A DNA stretch of 64,000 nt from assembly GCF_031455295.1 (NCBI RefSeq), contig NZ_JAVDSL010000001.1, positions 62,001 to 126,000 on the forward strand, written 5' to 3'. Origin of the DNA: Leifsonia sp. 1010. Lineage in GTDB: Bacteria; Actinomycetota; Actinomycetes; Actinomycetales; Microbacteriaceae. Positions within the stretch are counted from its first letter, which is position 1. Each line of letters starts with the position of its first letter. Shown here piece after piece: positions 26,307-33,731 of the stretch. A program made the position numbers and the translations under genes. A model generated the notes under the pieces. It saw only the letters and a list, made by a program, of their open reading frames with translations. It was not told where the DNA came from and made no database searches.

Positions 26307-28040
26307 TCAGTCGAACAGGCGACGGAACACGTTGGTGTCCGCCAGGTCGATCAGCTCGTCGCCTCGGCCGTTCATGATCGTCCGCAGGGCGTACAGCGTG
26401 AAGCCGCTGACCTGCTTCGCGGTGATCGCCGGCGGGATGCTGAGCTCCTGCCGGGCGGTCACCACATCCACCAGGGCGGGACCGTCGTGGGCGAACGCCG
26501 TCCGCAGCGCGCTCTCCAGCTCATCCGGCTTCTCCACCCGCTGACCGTGCAGGCCCGCCGCCTGGGCGATCTGCGCGAAGTCGGGATTGTCGAGACTCGT
26601 GCCGAAGTTGACGAACCCGGCGGCCTTCATCTCGACCTCGACGAAGTTCAGCGAGGAGTTGTTGAAGACCACGATCTTCACCGGCAGCTTGTTCTGCCGC
26701 AGCGTGAGTAGTTCGCCGAGCAGCATCGCGAGGCCGCCGTCCCCGGCGAGCGCGACCACCTGTCGCCCCGGGAATGCGGTCTGCGCACCGATCGCCTGAG
26801 GCAGCGCGTTCGCCATGCTGCCATGGGTGAACGAGCCGATCAGTCTCCGGCGCCCGTTCATCCGGAGGTAGCGGGCCGCCCAGACGACCGGCGAACCGAC
26901 ATCCGGCAGGAACACGGCGTCATCCGACGCGAGCTCGCTGATCAGCCGCGCGACGTACTGCGGGTGGATGGGCGTGCGGTTGCGGTCGTTGACCGCCAGG
27001 TCGTCGAGGCTCTTGCGCGTCTTCGCGTAGTGACTGAGCGATGAGTCGAGGTGCTTGCGGTCCTTGCGGTCCTTCAGGAGCGGGAGCAGTGCATCCACCG
27101 TGTCCCTCACGCTTCCGACGAGGCCCAGGTCGAGCGGGACGCGCCGGCCGAGGTTCTCGCCGCGGATGTCGACCTGCACGATCTTCGCCTTCGACGGGAA
27201 GAACTGCTGGTACGGGAAGTCGGTGCCGAGCATCAGCAGCGCGTCGCACGACTCCATCGCGCGGTAGCCGGACGAGAACCCGAGGAGGCCGGTCATGCCG
27301 ACGTCGTACGGGTTGTCGTACTCGACGAACTCCTTGCCGCGCATGGCGTGGACGATCGGCGCCTGCAGCTTCTGCGCGATGGCGAGCAGCTGGTCGTGCC
27401 CGCCCTCGGCCCCTGCGCCGGCGAGGATGGTGACGCGCTTCGCGTCGTTGAGGATGTCGGCGGCGGCCTGCAGCTCGGGATCGGTGGGCCGGGTCACACG
27501 CGGCGAGAAGGTGATCGGCGCCGACTTGCGGCGGCCCGCACTGTCGGCGAGGAAAATCTCGCCCGGCACGACGATCACCGCGACGCCGCGGCGCTCAACA
27601 GCGGTGCGCATGGCGATCTCGAGGATGCGGGGCATCTGGTCCGCCTGGCTGACGAGCTCGGTGTAGACGCTCGCCTCGCGGAACAGCTCCTGCGGGTGCG
27701 TCTCCTGGAAGTACCCGCTGCCGATCTCGGCTCCCGGGATCTGCGCGGCGATCGCGAGTACGGGGACGCGGCTGCGGTTGGCGTCGTACAGCCCGTTGAT
27801 GAGGTGCGTGTTGCCGGGCCCGCAGCTGCCGGCGCAGACGGCCAGCTCGCCGGTCAGCGCTGCCTCTGCGGACGCTGCGAAAGCCGCCGCCTCCTCGTGC
27901 CGCACGTGCTCCCACGTCACGCCGTCGTTCCGCCGGATCGCGTCGGTGAACCCGTTGAGCGAGTCCCCCGGAATGCCGTAGACGCGCGTCACCCCCGCAT
28001 CCCTCAGAATCTCGACGGCGGTATCGGCGACAGTGGGCAC
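26307..28040 (-). CDS. poxB: Pyruvate oxidase / pyruvate:quinone oxidoreductase (ThDP enzyme)
   Basis: 577 residues, full family length. The ThDP pyrimidine domain has YGIPGDSLNGFTDAIRR and the catalytic Glu in RHEEAAAFAASAEA (E49/E50); ELAVCAGSCGPGNTHLINGLYDANRSRVPVLAI follows. The middle domain has VTILAGAGAEGGHDQLL for FAD binding. The pyrophosphate domain has ALAGDGGLAMLLGELLTLRQ and VFNNSSLNFV, the GDG-X(26)-NN motif. The C-terminus is longer than the catalytic core, as in PoxB enzymes that bind membranes. It converts pyruvate to acetate and CO2, passing electrons to the quinone pool. Divergent from a ScbR-like TetR gene. Confidence 0.92.
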   Translation of the reverse strand: MPTVADTAVEILRDAGVTRVYGIPGDSLNGFTDAIRRNDGVTWEHVRHEEAAAFAASAEAALTGELAVCAGSCGPGNTHLINGLYDANRSRVPVLAIAAQIPGAEIGSGYFQETHPQELFREASVYTELVSQADQMPRILEIAMRTAVERRGVAVIVVPGEIFLADSAGRRKSAPITFSPRVTRPTDPELQAAADILNDAKRVTILAGAGAEGGHDQLLAIAQKLQAPIVHAMRGKEFVEYDNPYDVGMTGLLGFSSGYRAMESCDALLMLGTDFPYQQFFPSKAKIVQVDIRGENLGRRVPLDLGLVGSVRDTVDALLPLLKDRKDRKHLDSSLSHYAKTRKSLDDLAVNDRNRTPIHPQYVARLISELASDDAVFLPDVGSPVVWAARYLRMNGRRRLIGSFTHGSMANALPQAIGAQTAFPGRQVVALAGDGGLAMLLGELLTLRQNKLPVKIVVFNNSSLNFVEVEMKAAGFVNFGTSLDNPDFAQIAQAAGLHGQRVEKPDELESALRTAFAHDGPALVDVVTARQELSIPPAITAKQVSGFTLYALRTIMNGRGDELIDLADTNVFRRLFD

Positions 28041-28170
28041 GGCGGTCTCCCCTCGACTCGGATGCGGTGCTTCCGGCCCGCAGCGAGCGGCCCGGCACAG
28101 GCAACGCTACGCCGCGCAGGTGAATCGTCGCATCCTCCTCAAAGCAACTGTGCGTTAACGTGAGCGCATC

Positions 28171-28800
28171 ATGGTGAAGCAGGAGCGGGCGCAGGTGACG
28201 CGCGGGACGATCGTCTCCGGAGCCGCCGCGGTCTTCGGCCGCCGAGGATACGGCCTCGCCTCGATCGCCGACATCGCCGCCGAGGCGGGCGTGACCAAGG
28301 GGGCGCTGTACTTCCACTTCCCGTCGAAGGACGAGCTGGCCCGCGCGGTCATCACCGAGCAGCACCGGCGCACCATGGTCGCCGCGGCCGAGGTCGTCGA
28401 GCAGGGGCTCCCCGGACTGGAGACCATGGTCCGGCTGAGTTCGGTGCTCGCGCACCAGCTGCTGACCGATCCCGTCGTGCAGGCCGGCATCCGGCTCACG
28501 ACCGACGTGTCGATGTTCGATCCGCCGGTGACCGAGCCGTACGAGGACTGGCTGCGCACGACGGAAGCGCTGTTCCGCCAGGCGGTCGACGAGGGCGATC
28601 TCCGATCGGATCTCGACCCGGGGATGCTGGCGAGCGTTGTCGTTCCGGCGTACACGGGCGTCCAACTGGTATCGGAGACCGTCGCGCGGCGCACGGACCT
28701 GCTCGAGCGGGTGCGCGACCTCTGGACGGTGCTGCTGCCGGGCATCGTGCCCCCTGCCGAATACGAGCGACTTCGCAGCCTCCCCGAGCTCATCCGCTGA
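28171..28800 (+). CDS. TetR regulator of the ScbR / gamma-butyrolactone-receptor-like group
   Basis: 209 residues. The N-terminus MVKQERAQVTRGTIVSGAAAVFGRRGYGLASIADIAAEAGVTKGALYFHFPSKDELARAVI closely follows the ScbR/ArpA receptor pattern (KQERA.RTR..IL.AAA.VF...GY...TI..I...AGVTKGALYFHF.SKE.LA). The C-terminal part has the matching A-factor-receptor-like layout (QLLTDPVVQAGIRL, EPYEDWLRT), but ligand residues cannot be fixed by eye. ScbR-type proteins bind gamma-butyrolactone signals and control secondary metabolism in Streptomyces. Here it faces poxB across a 130 bp region holding an 8 bp palindrome CGTTAACG at 28153-28160. Confidence 0.88.
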   Translation: MVKQERAQVTRGTIVSGAAAVFGRRGYGLASIADIAAEAGVTKGALYFHFPSKDELARAVITEQHRRTMVAAAEVVEQGLPGLETMVRLSSVLAHQLLTDPVVQAGIRLTTDVSMFDPPVTEPYEDWLRTTEALFRQAVDEGDLRSDLDPGMLASVVVPAYTGVQLVSETVARRTDLLERVRDLWTVLLPGIVPPAEYERLRSLPELIR

Positions 28801-28964
28801 CGGCTTGGACTAGCGGAACTTCGACGCGGTCGCGTCATGCTTCCCCGTCATCAGCGTCTTGCTAGATGAGGAGCGAAGCTTCTCCGGGTCGATGACGTCC
28901 CCCGGTCCGTTTCAGTCGGACCCCGGGCACGCTTGTCGCCGTCGTGTAGATGAGCGGAGAAACC

Positions 28965-29897
28965 GTGAAGAGAACGATGAAGTTCGCGGGGATGGGAACG
29001 GCCATCGTCTGTGGTGTGGTGGCCACTCTGGTGGGCGCGGTGCCTGGCAACGCAGCGGAAGCACCGGATCCATTGCTGGCAGTGGCGGAGGCCACACCGG
29101 CGTCCGTCGCAACTGCGGCGAATGTGCCGACAACAGAGACTGGCGCGCTTGCGGTGAATGCCACAGTCGCGGACATACAGCTGGCGATTCCTGTCGACCC
29201 CGCGATGGGCATTTCGCTGGGAACCGGGTCGACTTCCGTGGCGATAGGTCTGCCGTTTGCGAGCAGAGCGAACGATGCCACAGCCGAGAAAGCGGGTGTG
29301 GTTTCGTACGACAACAACAACGGATCCACCACTGTCCCCGTGATCCAGCGCGACGGCACCGTGCAGATAAACACTGTGATCAGCGGCGCGGCCTCGCCCA
29401 AGCGATTCGACTATCCGATCAGTGTCCCCGCCGGTCACACGCTCCGGCTGGAAGCGAGCGGTGCGGTGAGCATCGGCGATGGGAACGGAAACTTCAGCGC
29501 CGTCATCGCGGCGCCCTGGGCGAAGGACGCCAACGGTGATTCCGTCCCGACACACTACGAAGTGCAGGGGAACACCCTGACACAGGTCGTTGATTTCACC
29601 GCGGCGACCGCCTTTCCCGTTGTCGCCGATCCCAGTGTCAGCTGGCTTTGGTGGGGGAGAACGGTGAAGTACACGAAGTCCGAGACCAAGCAGGTCGCAA
29701 GCTTCGCAAGCAGCGCCCAAATGTTCTCCTACCTGTGCCTCGCGGGGGGCTTGGCCGGCGCCGCGTGCACCACGGTGGCGAACTTGGGGCTTCAGATCGT
29801 GAAGAACGCTGCAACGAACGCCTCTCGTGCGGGTCGTTGCCTGCAGCTGAACATTCCGCACGTGGGACCGGGGTTGCTCTATGACGTCACGTGCTGA
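28965..29897 (+). CDS. Secreted preprotein with hydrophobic Cys-containing C-terminal segment, function unknown
   Basis: 310 residues from GTG 28965 (GGAG about 6 nt upstream; an ATG at 28950 is possible). A signal peptide (MKRTMKFAGMG..AIVCGVVATLVGAVPGNAA) is followed by an Ala/Thr-rich region and a beta-rich domain (90-210: DNNNGSTTVPVIQRDGTVQ, LRLEASGAVSIGDGNGNFSAVIAAPWA). After FPVVADPSVSWLWWG comes a distinct ~80-residue C-terminal part: basic YTKSETKQVASFASS, a hydrophobic Cys-bearing stretch (SYLCLAGGLAGAACTTVANLG) and RCLQLNIPHVG...YDVTC, with four Cys and a C-terminal Cys. I recall many actinobacterial proteins with this ADPSV start and a final Cys, all uncharacterised. Base composition is lower in GC than neighbours. 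The next gene overlaps its end by 17 bp. Confidence 0.78.
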   Translation: MKRTMKFAGMGTAIVCGVVATLVGAVPGNAAEAPDPLLAVAEATPASVATAANVPTTETGALAVNATVADIQLAIPVDPAMGISLGTGSTSVAIGLPFASRANDATAEKAGVVSYDNNNGSTTVPVIQRDGTVQINTVISGAASPKRFDYPISVPAGHTLRLEASGAVSIGDGNGNFSAVIAAPWAKDANGDSVPTHYEVQGNTLTQVVDFTAATAFPVVADPSVSWLWWGRTVKYTKSETKQVASFASSAQMFSYLCLAGGLAGAACTTVANLGLQIVKNAATNASRAGRCLQLNIPHVGPGLLYDVTC

Positions 29898-30093
29898 TGG
29901 ACAGAAGTCGTCGGTGTACGACCTCCTTGAGGACTTCTTCACTGCGGTGCTGCTGGGGGCGGGCCTTGCGGCAGTGCTCGTGATGATCGATGCGACGTCG
30001 CGAGCGGTGATTGCAACGGCACTTGGAGCGCCCGGGGTGTATTTCCTGGGCCAACGGTTCCGCCGTTCGCGCGCCCGAAGAACGACCACCTGA
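29881..30093 (+). CDS. Small two-helix membrane protein coupled to the secreted preprotein
   Basis: 70 residues. A short polar N-terminus is followed by two hydrophobic spans (FFTAVLLGAGLAAVLVMI and AVIATALGAPGVYFLGQ) and a strongly basic tail (RFRRSRARRTTT). The ATG lies 17 bp inside the end of the preceding gene, in another frame, so the two are co-translated. The size and topology would suit an immunity or export partner for a secreted peptide; this is inference from context only. Confidence 0.72.
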   Translation: MTSRADGQKSSVYDLLEDFFTAVLLGAGLAAVLVMIDATSRAVIATALGAPGVYFLGQRFRRSRARRTTT

Positions 30094-30335
30094 CAAGGGA
30101 TGCGAGATGCGCGGTGCGACGGGTGCGTCGCACCGCACCCCGAAGCCGCACCGACCCGGCCGCAGCGCCCCCAATCCGCTACGGCCGTGCCGGAATGCAT
30201 GCTAATTGTACGCCAGAACCGGACGATCGGTATGGACTCTCGGGTGACGCCCGGCGCGGGCCTGGAGAAGCCGTCCCCTAGACTTGGCCGATGGGGAACG
30301 CCGGAGACGGCGGAAGCATCATGGGGAGGGGCAGC

Positions 30336-30716
30336 ATGTCGTCTCGGGGCAGCAAGCAGAAGAAGCGCGCGACGATGCGGCTCGTCTACATCGACTTCTG
30401 GTCGGCCCTGAAGATGTCGTTCCTCGTCAGCATCATCGTCGCGGCCATCACCGTCGTCATCGGCCTGCTCATCTGGAGCGCACTCGAACGATTCGGTCTG
30501 GTCGCGGCCGCGAGCAACTTCCTCGAGGACATCGCGGGGGCGCAGGGCGCCAATCTCGTCGCCGGTCTGACCTTCCCGAACGTGATGACGTTCACGCTCG
30601 TCGTCGCACTGCTCGAGGTGATCGTGGTGTCCGCCCTCGGAGCGATCTTCGCCGCCCTCTTCAACCTCGCCGTCCACGTGGTGGGCGGCTGGAAGGTCAC
30701 CTTCGGGAGCGACTGA
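30336..30716 (+). CDS. DUF3566-like membrane protein
   Basis: 126 residues from ATG 30336, which has GGGAGGGG about 5 nt upstream. A basic N-terminus (SSRGSKQKKRATMRLVYIDFWSALKMSFLVSI) leads into a long hydrophobic span, a helical loop (FLEDIAGAQGANLVAGLTFPNVMTFTLVVALLEVIV) and a second span ending LFNLAVHVVGGWKVTF. The RLVYIDFWSALKMSF and YN..VHVVGG..VT patterns match DUF3566. That family is usually encoded directly after gyrA; here it stands alone, next to the biotin regulator with which its 3' end overlaps by 20 bp in convergent orientation, so it is probably an extra or relocated copy. The preceding 242 bp (30094-30335) hold no evident gene. Confidence 0.78.
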   Translation: MSSRGSKQKKRATMRLVYIDFWSALKMSFLVSIIVAAITVVIGLLIWSALERFGLVAAASNFLEDIAGAQGANLVAGLTFPNVMTFTLVVALLEVIVVSALGAIFAALFNLAVHVVGGWKVTFGSD

Positions 30717-31317
30717 GCTCCAGCCCGCCGACCAGCAGGTCGACGCCGAAGGCGAACGCGGCCGCGGGGTCGTCCTCGTCGAGCGGTGAGCTGTCGCCGG
30801 CCGCCAGCACGCCGAGGGAGTCGTACTGCAGGCGCTGCTGCTCGTGCGAGACATGGCCGAGCACGAAATGCAGCAACGCGGTCGCGGCACGTCGGGAGGT
30901 CTCTGCATCGAAGCCGCCGCGGGCGACCGCTCGGGCCAGACGGTCGACGGTGTCGGGCGAGCCGAGGCCGAGCGCCAGAGTGCTCGAGACGACCTCGGCG
31001 CCGTCGCGGTACGCGAGGAGCGCGTCACGCAGGGCGGCGGCCTCCGCACGCACCGAATCCGCCCAGTCGGCATCCTCTCCGGGCCCGTCGACGGCCGCGC
31101 CGGCGGAGGGCCGCGTGGCGACGATCCGATCGGCGAGCTCCGCGAGGAGCGTCTGCTTGTTCGGGAAGTGCCAGTACAGCGCGCTGGGCTGCACGTCGAG
31201 GGATGCGGCGAGCCGTCGCATGGTCAGATCCGGCAGACCGAGGTCGTCGAGGACGCGCAGGGCCGCCTCCACCACATCGTCGCGCGAGTGTCGTCGTCCG
31301 GTTTCGTTCCCTGCCAC
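30697..31317 (-). CDS. bioQ: TetR family biotin regulator (BioQ-like)
   Basis: 206 residues. HTH: DDVVEAALRVLDDLGLPDLTMRRLAASLDVQPSALYWHFPNKQTLLAELADRIV, followed by a TetR class C-like ligand domain. It is divergent from bioY, and between them lie two identical TGAAC-ACC-GTTCA palindromes, which match the BioQ-binding pattern TGAAC-N3-GTTNN known from Corynebacterium and Mycobacterium. Gene pairing plus site identity make a biotin-responsive repressor the most likely role. BioQ is known to repress bioYMN and biotin synthesis genes; how it senses biotin status is not fully settled. No other bio genes are in the window. Confidence 0.85.
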   Translation of the reverse strand: MAGNETGRRHSRDDVVEAALRVLDDLGLPDLTMRRLAASLDVQPSALYWHFPNKQTLLAELADRIVATRPSAGAAVDGPGEDADWADSVRAEAAALRDALLAYRDGAEVVSSTLALGLGSPDTVDRLARAVARGGFDAETSRRAATALLHFVLGHVSHEQQRLQYDSLGVLAAGDSSPLDEDDPAAAFAFGVDLLVGGLELSRSRR

Positions 31318-31330
31318 GTTCTCACTATAG

Positions 31331-31358
31331 TGAACACCGTTCAGGTGAACACCGTTCA
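31331..31358. promoter_or_regulatory. Two tandem BioQ-type operators
   Basis: TGAACACCGTTCA occurs at 31331-31343 and again at 31346-31358, separated by 2 bp so that centres are 15 bp apart. They lie 14 bp upstream of the bioQ start on one side and 15 bp upstream of bioY on the other, overlapping the CTATAG -10-like element at 31325-31330. Both divergent promoters should be controlled. Confidence 0.85.
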
Positions 31359-31373
31359 GGTAAGGATGTCCGC

Positions 31374-32018
31374 ATGACCCCCACGACTCCCGTCGCCCCT
31401 CGCCGCCGCCTCGACGCGACCGACCTCGCCCGCGTCGCCGTCTTCGCCGCGCTCGTCGCCGTGCTCGGCCTGCCGTCCGGCGTCACCGTGTTCGGCTCGG
31501 TGCCGATCACGGCTCAGACCCTGGGCGTCATGCTGGCGGGCGCCATCCTCGGCCCGTGGCTCGGCGCCCTGAGCATGGCCGTCCTGCTCGCGCTGGTCGC
31601 GGTCGGACTCCCCCTCCTCGCGGGCGGTCATGGCGGAATCGGCGCTTTCGTCGGGCCGTCGGCCGGATACCTGTTCGGCTGGATCGCCGGCGCGTTCGTC
31701 ATCGGCCTGATCGTGCACGCCGGTCGTCGGGCCCCCGTCTGGTGGCGCACGCTGCTCGGGATGATCGTGGGCGGCATCCTCGTCGTCTACCTGTTCGGTG
31801 TGCCGGTGCAGAGCCTGGTGACCCGTCTGCCGCTCGACGCGACGGCCCTCATGAGCCTCGTCTTCGTCCCCGGCGACCTGGTCAAGGCGGTCATCGCGAC
31901 GGCGGTCGTCACGACGTTGGTGCGCGCTTACCCCCGCGCGTTCCGCCGCAGCTGGGTGAACGACCAGCCCGACGTTGCGGCGAACGCGTCGGCGCCCGCG
32001 GAGTCCCGCGTCCCGTGA
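31374..32018 (+). CDS. bioY: Biotin ECF transporter S component BioY
   Basis: 214 residues from ATG 31374; upstream extension would cross the operators. Family features: DLARVAVFAALVAVLGLPSG, VPITAQTLGVMLAGAILGPWLGALSM, LLALVAVGLPLLAGGHGGIGAFVGPSAGYLFGWI and the later helices with LVYLFGVPVQSL. The GG.GG.....P..GYL.G stretch is the biotin-binding loop of BioY. Six hydrophobic helices are expected. It captures biotin at the membrane and works with BioM and BioN. Its stop overlaps the GTG of bioM. Confidence 0.95.
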   Translation: MTPTTPVAPRRRLDATDLARVAVFAALVAVLGLPSGVTVFGSVPITAQTLGVMLAGAILGPWLGALSMAVLLALVAVGLPLLAGGHGGIGAFVGPSAGYLFGWIAGAFVIGLIVHAGRRAPVWWRTLLGMIVGGILVVYLFGVPVQSLVTRLPLDATALMSLVFVPGDLVKAVIATAVVTTLVRAYPRAFRRSWVNDQPDVAANASAPAESRVP

Positions 32019-32743
32019 CCGATGCCATCCCGGCGGCCCACGCCGCCTCCGACGCCGTCCCCGCCCTGCGGCTGGACGGCGTCGGCGTGCGCCTCGGACA
32101 GGTGGATGCACTCCGCGACGTCAGCCTGGCGCTCGACGCCCGCACCATCGCGGTGGTGGGCGAAAACGGCTCCGGCAAGTCGACCTTCGCCCGGCTGCTC
32201 GCCGGCCTCGTCGCGCCTACGACGGGTGTCACGCGCATCCTGGGCCTCGATCCCGTGCGGCAGGCGGCCGAACTGCGGCGCCGCGTCGCCGTGGTGTTCA
32301 GCAACCCGGACGCGCAGATCGTGATGCCCACCGTCGCCGAGGATGTCGCGTTCTCTCTGCGGCCCGAGCGCCTCAGCCGCGAGGAGCTGCGACGTCGAGT
32401 GGATGCGGCACTCGAGCGGTTCGGGCTTTCCGCACTGAGCGAGCGGTCGTCGCACGACCTCTCCGGCGGCCAGAAGCAGCTGCTCGCCCTCGCCGGCGCG
32501 TTCGTCCGCGAGCCCGAACTCGTGGTCGCCGACGAGCCGACGACGTACCTCGACGCCCGCAACGCCCGCCGGGTGTCCGACCACCTGCTCGCCGACACCG
32601 GGCACCGGCTGGTGCTCGTCACGCACGATCTCGCCCTCGCGGAGCGCTGCGAGGCCGCCGTGCTCTTCGCGGCGGGCCGGGTCGAGGCGGTCGGCCGACC
32701 GGCGGAGGTCATCGCCGAGTACGAGGCGGCGCTGGCATGCTGA
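32015..32743 (+). CDS. bioM: Biotin ECF transporter ATPase BioM
   Basis: 242 residues from GTG 32015, overlapping the bioY stop (GTGA). ABC ATPase motifs: Walker A GENGSGKST at 49-57, Q-loop VFSNPDAQIVMPTV (the NPDxQ form typical of ECF ATPases), signature LSGGQKQ, Walker B ELVVADEPT and the switch His in LVTHD. It energises biotin uptake together with BioN and BioY. Its end overlaps bioN by 7 bp. Confidence 0.95.
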   Translation: MTDAIPAAHAASDAVPALRLDGVGVRLGQVDALRDVSLALDARTIAVVGENGSGKSTFARLLAGLVAPTTGVTRILGLDPVRQAAELRRRVAVVFSNPDAQIVMPTVAEDVAFSLRPERLSREELRRRVDAALERFGLSALSERSSHDLSGGQKQLLALAGAFVREPELVVADEPTTYLDARNARRVSDHLLADTGHRLVLVTHDLALAERCEAAVLFAAGRVEAVGRPAEVIAEYEAALAC

Positions 32744-33348
32744 GCCTCTACCGCCCGGGAGACGGCTTTCTGCACCGCCTTCCCGCCGGGCCGAAGCTGC
32801 TCCTGCTGCTCGCGGTCGTGCTCGCCGTTTCGCTGCTCCCCTCCACCTGGTGGGCGGCTGCGGTCGCCGCCGGCGCCGCGATCGTCGCGTACGCGGCAGC
32901 GGGGCTGCGCGACGGGATGCTCGGGATGCGCGAACTGGCCCGCCAGGTCGTGGCGCTCCGCTGGCTCATCGTCGTGACCATCGCTGCCCAGCTGATCTTC
33001 CTCGGACCGGAACAGGCGGTGTCGAACACTGCCCGCGTCACAGCCGCCGTCCTCCTGGCCGGCCTGCTGGTGCTCACCACGCGCGTCAGCGACCTGCTCG
33101 ACGCTGTCGAGCGCGGGCTGCGGCCGCTCGACCGACTGCGGTTCGACTCCGAGCGGGCGGCGGTGCTGCTGACGGTCGCGCTGACGACCGTGCCGGTGCT
33201 CGGGCGCCTGGCCGGCGAGGTTCGGGAGGCGCAACGCGCCCGAGGAGCGCGGCCGGGGCTCCGCTTCTTCGCGGTGCCCTTCCTCATCCTGTCGCTCAAG
33301 CACGCCGACCAGCTCGGCGAGGCGCTCTCCGCAAGGGGCGTGCGATGA
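32737..33348 (+). CDS. bioN: Biotin ECF transporter transmembrane component BioN (CbiQ family)
   Basis: 203 residues from ATG 32737. The N-terminus LSLYRPGDGFLHRLPAGPKLLLLL is the standard ECF T-component start (P..SP.HRL.P..K). Four to five membrane spans follow. The coupling-helix motifs are EVREAQRARGARPG and LKHADQLGEALSARG, the Ala-Arg-Gly pair that docks on the ATPases. The start lies inside the end of bioM and the stop inside the start of the next gene. Confidence 0.93.
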   Translation: MLSLYRPGDGFLHRLPAGPKLLLLLAVVLAVSLLPSTWWAAAVAAGAAIVAYAAAGLRDGMLGMRELARQVVALRWLIVVTIAAQLIFLGPEQAVSNTARVTAAVLLAGLLVLTTRVSDLLDAVERGLRPLDRLRFDSERAAVLLTVALTTVPVLGRLAGEVREAQRARGARPGLRFFAVPFLILSLKHADQLGEALSARGVR

Positions 33349-33668
33349 ACGGCCGCCCCCGGGTGCTGGGACCCGTCGTCGACGACGAGACCCGCTGCAT
33401 CCACTACCGCTCGCCGCTCGATGTGATCGCGATCCGGTTCGCGTGCTGCGGCGAGTACTACCCGTGCCACCTGTGCCACGCAGAGACGGCCGATCATCCC
33501 GCCCGACAGTGGCCGGCCGACCGCCGCGACGAGCGCGCGGTGCTGTGCGGGGTCTGCGGTCACGAGCTGACGATCGCCGACTACCTCGCCACCGGCGACT
33601 GCCCGGAGTGCGGCGCCGCCTTCAACCCGGGCTGCCGGCTGCACACCCACCTCTACTTCGAGAGCTGA
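33345..33668 (+). CDS. CHY zinc-finger protein, last gene of the bioYMN operon
   Basis: 107 residues; its ATG overlaps the TGA of bioN. Cys/His spacing is that of a CHY zinc finger: CIHY, then FACCGEYYPCHLCH, later CGVCGHELTI, DCPECGAAFNPGCRLHTHLYF. At least three zinc sites can be formed. The family includes the yeast mitochondrial protein Hot13 and the N-terminal part of RCHY1; bacterial members are uncharacterised. Because it is translationally coupled to bioN and sits before a strong terminator, it belongs to the biotin-regulated transcript. A link to biotin or metal metabolism is an inference from this position. Confidence 0.85.
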   Translation: MNGRPRVLGPVVDDETRCIHYRSPLDVIAIRFACCGEYYPCHLCHAETADHPARQWPADRRDERAVLCGVCGHELTIADYLATGDCPECGAAFNPGCRLHTHLYFES

Positions 33669-33684
33669 AGCCGCCCGAAACGCG

Positions 33685-33718
33685 CGGATGCCGGGCACGC
33701 TCTCGCGTGCCCGGCATC
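33685..33718. terminator. Strong bidirectional terminator hairpin
   Basis: GGATGCCGGGCACG at 33685-33698 pairs perfectly over 14 bp with 33705-33718 around a 6 nt loop. It separates the bio operon from the convergent nuclease gene ending at 33732. Confidence 0.85.
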
Positions 33719-33731
33719 CGTCAGGGTGCTG

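Noticed and set aside
30094-30335. Possible tRNA or small RNA in the gap before the DUF3566 gene
   Set aside because: DUF3566 is often followed by tRNA genes elsewhere, but no cloverleaf or CCA end could be found here.
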